NCBI GenBank assembly: GCA_028277405.1
Contig: JANQGH010000013.1
Span: forward strand, 1 to 64,000
Reading direction: 5' to 3'
Origin: Alphaproteobacteria bacterium
GTDB taxonomy: Bacteria; Pseudomonadota; Alphaproteobacteria; DSM-16000; Inquilinaceae
DNA length: 64,000 bases
A program made the translations under genes and the position numbers. Each line of letters begins with the position of its first letter. Positions within the stretch are counted from its first letter, which is position 1. Of the stretch, positions 51,472 through 59,292 are shown piece by piece. The notes under the pieces were generated by a model. It had not been told where the DNA came from. It searched no databases and saw only the letters and a list, made by a program, of their open reading frames with translations.

Positions 51472-51744
51472 CTGATCCTCCCCTTGCGCCGGCCTTGCCG
51501 GCCTGGCCGACCCATGCGCGTTGTGTCTTGGATCACGGCGCGCATGACATCACCCGTGACCGTTGCGCTCTCGGCGTAGTGGCGTTCGAAGGCCGGACCG
51601 CTTGAGCGTGGACAAGGCGTAGCAAGAAAACTTTTGGGCAATTTGGGGAAATTTATCCGCTTCGGAGAAATTAACCTCAGCGGCTCCGCTCTGGAAATCT
51701 AGGCTGGGCGCCCGCGTCTCGGAACGGAATGGGAAGCAAGGACC
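51472..51744. promoter_or_regulatory. Divergent intergenic region with 19-bp-spaced direct repeats
   Basis: This 273-bp gap lies between the minus-strand dehydrogenase operon and the plus-strand 3-hydroxyisobutyrate dehydrogenase/regulator pair. An AT-rich stretch near 51615-51680 holds the imperfect direct repeats GGGGAAATTTA (51645-51655) and GGAGAAATTAA (51664-51674), 19 bp apart. A small hairpin AGCGG-CT-CCGCT is nearby (51679-51690). These are candidate binding sites for the winged-helix/SBP fusion protein; no promoter boxes were assigned. Confidence 0.4.
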
Positions 51745-52668
51745 ATGACCTCGACTGTGCGGACCACCGCGAGCCTGGCGCCCAAAGATCTTGCGCTCGG
51801 CTGGGTCGGCGCCGGCAAGATGGGCGCGCCGATGATCCAGAACCTTCTGGCGAAGGATCTGAAGGTGCTGGTGACCGAGCCAAGCGAGGCGCGATTGTCG
51901 CCTTTGCTTACCGCCGGCGCCACTGGGGCCGACGCGCTTACAGACCACGCCGCTTCAAAGATCGTTTTTTCCACCTTGCCCAACGACAAGGTCCTTTTGG
52001 ACGTGGTTCTGGGGTCCGAAGCGCAAGGCGCGCTTGCCGGGGTACTCGCGCCTGGCGCGGTCTTTGTCGAGATGAGCACGGTCTCGCCGGGATGCTCGGC
52101 CAAGGTCGCCGAAGCGTTAAGCGCACGCGGTGTCCACTACCTCCGCGCGCCCCTGTCCGGCAGCACGGCACTTGCCGAGCAGGCGCTATTGACGGTGCTT
52201 GCCTCGGGCGACGAGCCCGCCTGGGCGGCCGCTTTGCCCTTTCTGCAAATCATGTCGTCGCGCCAGTTCTATCTTGGCCCCGGCGAGGAAGCGCGCTTCA
52301 TGAAGCTGGTGCTCAACACGCTGGTTGGCGCCTCGTCGGCAATTCTTTCCGAGGCCCTGGCGCTCGGCGAAAGCGGCGGTTTGAGCCCGACTGCGATGAT
52401 GGAGGTCATCAACGAGAGCGTGGTCGCCTCGCCGCTTTTGAAATACAAGGAACAGACGGTCGTTTCCGGCGATTACGCCCCGGCCTTTACGATCGGCCAG
52501 ATGATCAAGGATTTCACCCTGATCAGCGACACCGCGCGAGCCGAGGACGTGCCTCTGATCACGACCGGCGTGATCCTCGAACTCTACCGCGCGGCGGCAA
52601 ATGCCGGCTTGAAGGACGATGATTTCTTCGCTTTGGTGAAATGGCAGTCGGACCTGTCATTGCGCTAG
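51745..52668 (+). CDS. 3-hydroxyisobutyrate dehydrogenase-like protein, 307 aa
   Basis: GWVGAGKMGAPMIQNLLA Rossmann start, LRAPLSGSTALAEQALLTVLASGD for the DAPVSGG region, and the catalytic Lys in FMKLVLNTLVGASSAILSEALALGE. Family members oxidise beta-hydroxy acids such as 3-hydroxyisobutyrate or tartronate semialdehyde's reduced form. Its stop is 11 bases before the GTG of the wHTH-SBP gene, and the AGGAAG ribosome-binding sequence of that gene overlaps the stop region, so they should be one operon. Confidence 0.87.
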   Translation: MTSTVRTTASLAPKDLALGWVGAGKMGAPMIQNLLAKDLKVLVTEPSEARLSPLLTAGATGADALTDHAASKIVFSTLPNDKVLLDVVLGSEAQGALAGVLAPGAVFVEMSTVSPGCSAKVAEALSARGVHYLRAPLSGSTALAEQALLTVLASGDEPAWAAALPFLQIMSSRQFYLGPGEEARFMKLVLNTLVGASSAILSEALALGESGGLSPTAMMEVINESVVASPLLKYKEQTVVSGDYAPAFTIGQMIKDFTLISDTARAEDVPLITTGVILELYRAAANAGLKDDDFFALVKWQSDLSLR

Positions 52669-52679
52669 GAAGACCTATC

Positions 52680-54413
52680 GTGCAGCCAGACCCACAGTCA
52701 GGCGCTTTTCAAACGGACCTGGCCAGCCACGAACTCTCAAGGATCGTCGACTTTCTGCGCAAGCTGCGGGAGCCGTTCGACGCCGGCCTGCCCGGCGCAA
52801 AACCGGACGTCTATTGGAACATCGTCCTGGAACTCGTCGATGCCCATCTGCGACGAAACCCGATCGACAAGTCCGGGCTGATCAGCCTTGCCGAGGTGCC
52901 TTACAGCACCGGCAACCGCATGATCACCAAGATGATCGACGACGGGCTGATCGACCTGGTGCCGCGCGGCAACGGGCTGAAGACCCATTTCCTTGAGCCG
53001 ACGGACGCGCTGTTGCGCGCCTTCATGGTCTACGCCACCCATGTGAAGCAGCATTTGGCCCAGACATTCGGGCTGCGGAAAGGCACGGAGACCAGCGAGT
53101 ACTATTTCGGCGGCAGCTATTTCGCGGCCCAGATCATCTCGCCGATCAGGGGCGAGGACATCTCCGGCATGGGCCTGAACAACATCAGGTTCTTGCTCAA
53201 CGACGACAATTACTTCACCTCGATGCGCAACATGTGGGCCGACTTCCGGACCGATATCGGGCGGAAAAGCAGCTTCGAGATGCAGCGCTTGCCGAACCTC
53301 TATGCCCAAGCGCGCAAGACGTTCGCCAAAGGCACGCCCGAATACGATGTCGTCGCCCTCAACATGCCCTGGCTGGGCGATTTCGCCGACCGGGGCGATC
53401 TGGCGCCGCTTGACGATCTGATCGCGGATGCCGCCATCAACCCGCTCGATTTCCATCCGTCGGTCTGGGGCACCGGCACTTGGAAGGGGACCCAATACGG
53501 CATACCGCTCTATTGCACGATCGAGATCCTGGCCGCGCGCAAGGACCTGTTCGAGGACCAGGGCTTGGCCTTTCCAAAGACGTTCGACGACACGATCCAC
53601 GCCGCACGATCGCTCCATAACCCGGAGAAGGAGTTTTACGGCATCGCCTGGAACGGACAGCGCGGCATGCCGATCGCCAATTCGTTCATGTTCTTCCTGG
53701 CGGCCTGCCGCACGACCGTGATCGACATGCCGCTGCGCAATCACGACAGCTGGACCTTCGACCCGTTCGAACGGCTGAAACTGCAGATCGATACGGACGA
53801 CGCGCTGGAAGTCATCGACTACATGAAACAGCTCGTCGAGGTCTCCCCGCCCGATATCGCGACCATCGATTGGGAAGGCCGCATTCGCTATTTCATGTCC
53901 GGGCAGGTCGCGCTGGCCTATTGCTGGACCATGCGCGCGGCGCGGTTCGAGCACGAGTTGAGTTCGCGCGTGACAAGGCGCGTGGCCTACCTGCCGCCGC
54001 CGTCGCGCCGCATGCACAAGGTCGCCGCACCCATCGGCGGGTTCCTGCTGACGATACCGGCCTATGTCGAACCGGCGCGCCGCAAGAAGATCATCAACGC
54101 CATCGCCTGGATGGTCTCACCCGAGGCGATGAAAGCCCATGTCAAGAACGGCTTCCCCGTCGCGCCGCGGTTTTCGGTCTGCGCCGATCCCGAGGCGCTG
54201 GCCTCGTCGCCCATCGTCAGCATGGTGGACCGAATGGCGCGCAAGAACGAGCTGGTCACTTGGGCGCGTCCGCCGATCCCGGAATTCAACCTGATCGAAC
54301 GTACCTTGGGCGAGCAGATCCACGAGGCGGTCTTCCAAGGCAAGACGGCACGGCAGGCGCTGAGGGATGCTGAGAATCAGATCCTCAGGGGCGTTCGAGA
54401 AGAAATGGCCTAG
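52680..54413 (+). CDS. Winged-helix (MarR-like) DNA-binding domain fused to an ABC family 1 solute-binding domain, 577 aa
   Basis: Residues about 44-112 read as a winged helix: VYWNIVLELVDAHLRRN, GLISLAEVPYSTGNRMITKMIDDGLIDLV with a wing (PRGNGLKTHFLEPTD). From residue about 140 the chain is a full family 1 solute-binding domain (EYDVVALNMPWLGDFADRGDLAPL; YGIPLYCTIEILAARKDLFEDQGL; PVAPRFSVC). It has no signal peptide, so it acts in the cytoplasm. GTG 52680 lies seven bases after AGGAAG; ATG 52641 would overlap the previous gene. It is inferred to be a ligand-responsive transcription factor, probably for the divergent operon. The N-terminal fold call is from pattern alone. Confidence 0.78.
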   Translation: MQPDPQSGAFQTDLASHELSRIVDFLRKLREPFDAGLPGAKPDVYWNIVLELVDAHLRRNPIDKSGLISLAEVPYSTGNRMITKMIDDGLIDLVPRGNGLKTHFLEPTDALLRAFMVYATHVKQHLAQTFGLRKGTETSEYYFGGSYFAAQIISPIRGEDISGMGLNNIRFLLNDDNYFTSMRNMWADFRTDIGRKSSFEMQRLPNLYAQARKTFAKGTPEYDVVALNMPWLGDFADRGDLAPLDDLIADAAINPLDFHPSVWGTGTWKGTQYGIPLYCTIEILAARKDLFEDQGLAFPKTFDDTIHAARSLHNPEKEFYGIAWNGQRGMPIANSFMFFLAACRTTVIDMPLRNHDSWTFDPFERLKLQIDTDDALEVIDYMKQLVEVSPPDIATIDWEGRIRYFMSGQVALAYCWTMRAARFEHELSSRVTRRVAYLPPPSRRMHKVAAPIGGFLLTIPAYVEPARRKKIINAIAWMVSPEAMKAHVKNGFPVAPRFSVCADPEALASSPIVSMVDRMARKNELVTWARPPIPEFNLIERTLGEQIHEAVFQGKTARQALRDAENQILRGVREEMA

Positions 54414-54455
54414 CAGGCATCGCACGAGTCCGCGCCAAGATCGTGAGCCAAAGTG

Positions 54456-55610
54456 CTAGCCAGCCGACCCCGCGAACTTCGCCACGTGGTCGTGATAATG
54501 CTGCAAGGCGGGTTCGTTGCGTCCGAAGACGAACGCCTCATTGGCCTTTGACCCCAGCGTCTTCTGGATCTGGAAGCCCATGGCGTAGTCTTCTTCGCGC
54601 ACCGCCTTCAGCACCAGTTGGCTGAAACCCTCGGTCTTGTCGATTTCCTCATTCGTCTCGGGCTTCTTCGCGCACATGATCGACTGGCGCGTCAGGGTCG
54701 TGTCGGGTGTCGGGCCGGGGAAGACCTGGCTGACCAGGCAATGGTCGCCCACGACGCCTGAGATGGACGTGTTGGGAAAGACCGAATGGATCAGGCGGAT
54801 ATGCTCCGACGGGTCATCCCATTGGTCCTCGGGCAGTTTGGCAAGCCGCCTTAGGGACTTACGGCCGAAGACGATGCGCTGGTGCGGGCCGTAAGTGTCG
54901 TGCAGCATCAGGTTGCCGACGGTGTATTTGCCCACCGATTCGGCGTGAAGCGTGTTGTGGTGATAGGCTTCCAGATAGCCGTCCCAGGCAACCTTCCAGC
55001 CGGGTCCGTCGATGTCGCGCTGCTCGTACAGGTACCAGTTGGCGAGGTCGAGCGTTTCCAGCTCGTAGGCAAAAGCACCCAGCCAGTCGTCGATATCGAA
55101 CGCCCTTCCGGGCGTCAGGCAAACCCAGATCAGCCCCGCCCTTTCAGCGCAGGGCAGCTCTTTCAGCCCGCGTTTCTCGGTGTCCAGGTCGCCGAAGGTC
55201 TTTTCGCCATAGATCGACACGAGCTTGCCTTGCATGTCGTAGGTCCAGGCATGGTAGGGGCATGAGAACTCTCGCCGCTCACCGCGCCCGTTGGGGCAGA
55301 CCGGGGCGCCGCGGTGGCGGCAGGCGTTGAGGAAGGCGTGAGCCTTGCCGTCGCCGTCGCGCGTGACGATCACCGGCGTGCCGACGACCTCGATCGCGCT
55401 GTAGCTGTTGGGCTCCGCCACCTCGATCGAAAGCGCCAATGCCAGCGGCAGTTGCTTGAAGACCTTCTCGACCTCGAGAGCGTAGCGTGCCGGGTCGGTG
55501 TAGGCGGACACGTCGAGCGCGTAGGTCGACGCGGCCTGGTCGGTCGTCCGGTTGGAGAAATGGACCACGGCGCGGCGGGCGAGGTCCATGGTTTCGTGCA
55601 TCGGTCGCAT
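54456..55610 (-). CDS. Rieske non-haem iron aromatic-ring oxygenase, alpha subunit, 384 aa
   Basis: Rieske cluster: Cys97-Arg-His99 (ACRHRG) and Cys117-Pro-Tyr-His120 (SCPYHAW). Mononuclear iron site around GYLEAYHHNTLH, with His217 and His222. The choline monooxygenase/carnitine-type or aromatic-ring oxygenases look alike, so substrate is open. It needs an external reductase, which is not in the window. It overlaps the small SnoaL-like gene by one base, as alpha and beta subunits often do. Confidence 0.88.
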   Translation of the reverse strand: MRPMHETMDLARRAVVHFSNRTTDQAASTYALDVSAYTDPARYALEVEKVFKQLPLALALSIEVAEPNSYSAIEVVGTPVIVTRDGDGKAHAFLNACRHRGAPVCPNGRGERREFSCPYHAWTYDMQGKLVSIYGEKTFGDLDTEKRGLKELPCAERAGLIWVCLTPGRAFDIDDWLGAFAYELETLDLANWYLYEQRDIDGPGWKVAWDGYLEAYHHNTLHAESVGKYTVGNLMLHDTYGPHQRIVFGRKSLRRLAKLPEDQWDDPSEHIRLIHSVFPNTSISGVVGDHCLVSQVFPGPTPDTTLTRQSIMCAKKPETNEEIDKTEGFSQLVLKAVREEDYAMGFQIQKTLGSKANEAFVFGRNEPALQHYHDHVAKFAGSAG

Positions 55611-56188
55611 CAGTCTCTCCGCTTCGTTCCCTGGACATACCGGTCTTCGAATTCCTGCCAGGCGGCAAGCCCTTCCGGGTAGTCGGCGGGCAATCGGCGA
55701 TCACCCGCGACGACCCGCTCCGCTTGGGTCAGCGCGCCGACATGTTCCGAGGCCGGGACGTAATAGAGGAAATGAATGGTTCGCTTGGCGAAGCGCCAGC
55801 GTCCGTCTTCCACCCGATACTCATCGTCGTATTTCATGGCGGCAAGGCTGTGCGTTCCGCCGGGCGTCGTCTCCGCGTGGCTGAGCAGCAGGCCGGACGC
55901 CGCAACGTCGGATCCCCTGTCGAACCGGATGATGTGGTCATGCGTCCAGTGATAGCCCGGGCCCCGGATGGCCAGCACCTCGCAGAACATGTCGATGATC
56001 GCCGTCCGCCCCTCGGCACGCATGATGCCGGTCGGGCTGTCGAAGACGGCATCGCGGGTAAACAGGCTTTCGAGCTGCGGAATGTCGCGTTCGTCGCAGG
56101 CGATGCCATAGCGGGTCACGAGATCGGAAATCTCCGCCCGTGCCTCCAGTCGAGTGATCCGAGCCTCAAGCTCGATGAGGTCGGTCAT
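55610..56188 (-). CDS. SnoaL/NTF2-like protein, possibly oxygenase beta-type subunit, 192 aa
   Basis: Cone-shaped NTF2-like fold: EARITRLEARAEISDLVTRYGIACDERDIPQLESLFTRDAVFD, GRTAIIDMFCEVL, and HWTHDHIIRF. It might serve as the beta subunit for the Rieske protein or be an independent isomerase/hydratase. ATG 56188 follows GGAGGTGAC; an upstream ATG at 56227 lies in the dctM-like gene. It starts one base after the DctM-type stop. Confidence 0.82.
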   Translation of the reverse strand: MTDLIELEARITRLEARAEISDLVTRYGIACDERDIPQLESLFTRDAVFDSPTGIMRAEGRTAIIDMFCEVLAIRGPGYHWTHDHIIRFDRGSDVAASGLLLSHAETTPGGTHSLAAMKYDDEYRVEDGRWRFAKRTIHFLYYVPASEHVGALTQAERVVAGDRRLPADYPEGLAAWQEFEDRYVQGTKRRD

Positions 56189-56189
56189 G

Positions 56190-57485
56190 TCACCTCCCAT
56201 AGACGAGTTGGGGCAGCCAGGTCGCAAGGCCCGGCTGCCAGATCAAAAGCGCGACAAGCGCCAGCATCGCGATCACAAAGGGCACGGCGCCGACGCAGAC
56301 ATCGCGAAACGGCGCGCCCCGCGTTCGGATGCCCTGCACCACGAACAGATTGACCCCGATCGGCGGCGTGATCAGCGCGGTTTCCATCAGTACGACGACC
56401 ATGATGCCGAACCACACCGGGTCGTAACCCATGGAGGTCACGAGCGGAAAGACGATGCCGATCGTGGTCAGCATCATGGAAAACGTCTCCATGAACATGC
56501 CGATCACCAGATAGAAGACCACGATCAAAAGCATCAGTTGCAGCGGGCTCAGGCCCAGCGTGCCGATGAACTCGCTGGCCGCCTGTATGGCGCCGAAGAA
56601 GCCGACGATGATGTTGAGGATCATCGCGGCAAAAATGACCAGCATGATCATCGAGGTGGTGCGGACCGTGCCCTCGAAGGACGCCAGCAGCATCGCGCCG
56701 TTCAGCTTGCCGTTCCAGGCGGCAAGGATCAGGGACAGAACGACCCCGATGGACGCCGCCTCGGTCGGCGTGGCAAGACCCGCATAGATCGTGCCGATCA
56801 CACCGAAAAAGATGATGGCCGGTGGGATCAGGTCCTTCAGGGAAACGAGGCGCTCGGCCCAGCTCGCCTGGATGCGGTCGCCGCCCATGTCCGGCCGGAT
56901 CACACAGATGATCAGGATCATGACCGAGAACAGCGCCGCAAGCAGCAGGCCCGGCAGGACGCCGGCGAGATAAAGCTCCGGCACCGATGTCTGCGTCAGC
57001 ACGCCGTAGACGATCAGCGTGACGGAGGGCGGGATCAGAATGCCGAGAGTTCCGCCCGCCGCGACCGAGCCGAGGAACAGCGGCTCGTTATAGTGATGCC
57101 GCTCGATCTCCGGATAGGCGACGGTGCCGATGGTGGCGGCCGTGGCGACGGAGGACCCGGAGGTGGCGGCGAAGATCGACGACGAGCCGATGTTGGAATG
57201 CATCAGCCCGCCGGGAAGCCAACTCAGCCATTTGGCGACGGCGGAGTACATCTGCCCGGCAAGGCCGGCCCGTAAGTTGATTTCGCCCAGAAGGATGAAG
57301 AGCGGGATGGAGAGCAACAGGTACTGGTTCGATTTCTCCCATAGGAACCCGCCGAAGGTCCGCTGTAGCCGCCCATCGTTCCAGAAATAGTCCGTGACGG
57401 TCGCAAGATTGCCCAGGATCGCCGCCACCGGCAGCGACAGCGCGATGAGCAGGACGAGGCCAACAAGGAAGAACGCGACGCTCAC
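56190..57485 (-). CDS. dctM: TRAP transporter large permease (DctM type), 431 aa
   Basis: Hydrophobic through its length; SIPLFILLGEINLRAG, SGSSVATAATIGTVAYPEIE, GILIPPSVTLIVYGVLT are the DctM hallmarks. GTG 57485 overlaps the DctQ stop (GTGA); an earlier in-frame start is inside the DctQ gene and reads as Arg-rich non-coding. It completes the second TRAP system with the DctQ and DctP genes upstream. Confidence 0.9.
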   Translation of the reverse strand: MSVAFFLVGLVLLIALSLPVAAILGNLATVTDYFWNDGRLQRTFGGFLWEKSNQYLLLSIPLFILLGEINLRAGLAGQMYSAVAKWLSWLPGGLMHSNIGSSSIFAATSGSSVATAATIGTVAYPEIERHHYNEPLFLGSVAAGGTLGILIPPSVTLIVYGVLTQTSVPELYLAGVLPGLLLAALFSVMILIICVIRPDMGGDRIQASWAERLVSLKDLIPPAIIFFGVIGTIYAGLATPTEAASIGVVLSLILAAWNGKLNGAMLLASFEGTVRTTSMIMLVIFAAMILNIIVGFFGAIQAASEFIGTLGLSPLQLMLLIVVFYLVIGMFMETFSMMLTTIGIVFPLVTSMGYDPVWFGIMVVVLMETALITPPIGVNLFVVQGIRTRGAPFRDVCVGAVPFVIAMLALVALLIWQPGLATWLPQLVYGR

Positions 57486-58042
57486 AGCGCGCTCTCTTCC
57501 GATTGGCGAGAGGCGTGCGGAATGCCAGCCACCTTCGCAACGCGATCGTATCGTCGGCGCATCAGCAGAAGAACGACGTAAGTGACGAGGAAGACAGTGC
57601 AGATCAGGAAGAACAGAAGCCCCGCCAGCCAGAAGGCTTGCGGGATCCAGAGCGGGGTCTGCATGGTCGTGCGCGACCGGGCATCGAACAAAAGCGTGTC
57701 GTCTAGGGTGAGCCAGGCGCGATAGCTCAGGACGGCGACGAACAGCCCCAGGGCCAGTAGCGACAGAAGATCGGCCCAGGCGCGCAGCCTGGCGCCGAAA
57801 TGCTGATAGGCCACATCGATCCGGACATGGGCGCGCTCGAAAAGCACGAAGCTGAACCCCCATGTCGTCGCGATCGCGAAGACGTAGCCGGAAAACTCAT
57901 AGACCCCGGGCAGCGCCATCGCGAACAGGTTGCGCAGCGCGATGTCCAACGTCGTGGCCAAGGCGATAAGCAGATAGCCCGCGCCGGAAAGCCAGACGCT
58001 CAGCCGCGAGATGCGGAACAGTATCCGATGCAGGGTGTCCAT
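57482..58042 (-). CDS. dctQ: TRAP transporter small permease (DctQ type), 186 aa
   Basis: Four-helix membrane protein: RISRLSVWLSGAGYLLIALATTLDIALRNLF, YEFSGYVFAIATTWGFSFVLFERAHVRID (typical HVRID end), and WIPQAFWLAGLLFFLICTVFLVTYVVLLL. ATG 58042 was chosen; an upstream start would run through the hairpin at 58053-58082. Composition is normal, unlike the first DctQ gene. Confidence 0.88.
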   Translation of the reverse strand: MDTLHRILFRISRLSVWLSGAGYLLIALATTLDIALRNLFAMALPGVYEFSGYVFAIATTWGFSFVLFERAHVRIDVAYQHFGARLRAWADLLSLLALGLFVAVLSYRAWLTLDDTLLFDARSRTTMQTPLWIPQAFWLAGLLFFLICTVFLVTYVVLLLMRRRYDRVAKVAGIPHASRQSEESAL

Positions 58043-58052
58043 CGGCTTCGGG

Positions 58053-58082
58053 CGGCGGGCCCCGGGGTCGCAGGACCCGCCG
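58053..58082 (-). terminator. Hairpin between dctP and dctQ of the second TRAP system
   Basis: CGGCGGG (58053-58059) pairs with CCCGCCG (58076-58082), and the stem can be extended with one mismatch. It lies between the dctP stop (58089) and the dctQ start (58042). As at 15688 and 44825, it directly follows a binding-protein gene and precedes the membrane genes. Confidence 0.6.
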
Positions 58083-58088
58083 TTTCTC

Positions 58089-59165
58089 TTAAAGCCTGGC
58101 CTCGAAGCCCAGCAGCTGACCGATGGTGTTGTTCCAGTTCTCGACACATCCGGGCGAGCGCTCTTCGCAGCGCTGCGCCCAGTTGGCGATCACCCCGCTC
58201 TCGATCGACTCCCGCATCGCCTGCATGGCCTCGTCGGTCATGGTGATCTGCGTCATCCCGCCGGTGTCGCCGCGGTCGCAAGGCCCGTCGGCCATGCAGG
58301 CCACGCCATCGGCCGTGTCTCGGGCCGTGGCTTCCCACATGGCCTCTTCCAACACGGCGACCTCGGCCTCGATCAGCGCGCGCTGATCATCGGTCAGGCT
58401 GTTCCAGGTGTCGTTGTTCACCGCCAGAAATGAGGCGGTGTAGCCCAGCGAAACCTGGATGTCATGGCTAGCGCCCTGGTACCAGTTCGCCGAATAGGCC
58501 GACAGCGTTCCGGTCGCGCCGCAATCCAAGGCACCGCGCTCAAGGCTTGGCAGCACCTCACCGAAAGCGACGGCGACCGGCACCGCCTGAAGCGTTTCTG
58601 AGATGAAGTCGCCCATCGAGGCGCCGAAGGAACGCACATTCAGGCCTTCAAAGACATCGAGACCCACCGCCTCCGGTGTGCCTTCGGGGAAATTACAGTA
58701 GAGATGCGTCTCCGGCCAGGCGTAGAGCATCAGGATGTGGGAGTTGAATAGCCGCTGGAACTCGTCCTCCAGCACCGGGCGGTAGGCCTCGGCCACCTGG
58801 CGGAACGTCTCAAGGTCCGGTGTCACGGCGGTGAGGTCGGCCCCTTCGATGACCGGACTGTCTGCCGCGACATAGAGGAAAACGCCGTGCGCGAAGTCAA
58901 AGGCGCCCGAGCGTAGTTCGCGCATGACCGTGGTTCCGTCCATGCCCAACTCGGTCAAAGGCCGGGCGTTTGCCGTGAGTTGGCCATCCGAGGCCGCCGG
59001 CAACTGCTCGTTCCAGAACGGATCTTCCCGTTCCTGCCAATGCGACAGCACACCCCAGGTGCCCACGACATTGAATTCGCGCGCCTCCTGGGCCACAGCG
59101 CCAGAGGCGCCGACGGCTAGTGTGGTTGCAACCAAACCGGCCGCGAACTTTCCGAGAACGTGCAT
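58089..59165 (-). CDS. dctP: TRAP transporter substrate-binding protein (DctP type), 358 aa
   Basis: Sec signal (KFAAGLVATTLAVGASGAVAQ), then FNVVGTWGVLSHWQEREDPFW and the DctP core with NVRSFGASMGDFISETLQAVPVAVAFGEVLPSLERGALDC. Extra Cys near the C-terminus (MADGPCD, RCEERSPGC) may form disulphides, which is uncommon in the family. ATG 59165 follows GGGGGGAAGG. The upstream region holds a MarR-type operator at 59245-59271. Confidence 0.88.
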   Translation of the reverse strand: MHVLGKFAAGLVATTLAVGASGAVAQEAREFNVVGTWGVLSHWQEREDPFWNEQLPAASDGQLTANARPLTELGMDGTTVMRELRSGAFDFAHGVFLYVAADSPVIEGADLTAVTPDLETFRQVAEAYRPVLEDEFQRLFNSHILMLYAWPETHLYCNFPEGTPEAVGLDVFEGLNVRSFGASMGDFISETLQAVPVAVAFGEVLPSLERGALDCGATGTLSAYSANWYQGASHDIQVSLGYTASFLAVNNDTWNSLTDDQRALIEAEVAVLEEAMWEATARDTADGVACMADGPCDRGDTGGMTQITMTDEAMQAMRESIESGVIANWAQRCEERSPGCVENWNNTIGQLLGFEARL

Positions 59166-59244
59166 CCTTCCCCCCTTCTTGTCATGCGACGGTCCGCCTT
59201 TCCGACGGGTCTCGCCACCGATACCAAAACATCGCTTTAAATTC

Positions 59245-59271
59245 AATCGATATCGGTATTATCGATTTCGA
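59245..59271. promoter_or_regulatory. MarR-type operator upstream of the second TRAP operon
   Basis: Perfect 8-bp arms AATCGATA (59245-59252) and TATCGATT (59260-59267) around a 7-base spacer. The 15-mer TATTATCGATTTCGA (59257-59271) recurs exactly at 61704-61718, next to the MarR gene. It lies between dctP (start 59165) and the amidohydrolase stop (59293). Confidence 0.7.
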
Positions 59272-59292
59272 GGATCGTGCGCTGGAGGAGAG

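Noticed and set aside
51584-51598. GTTCG-N5-CGGAC, another IclR-like box
   Set aside because: One mismatch and no second box at 19 bp; in GC-rich DNA this can occur by chance.
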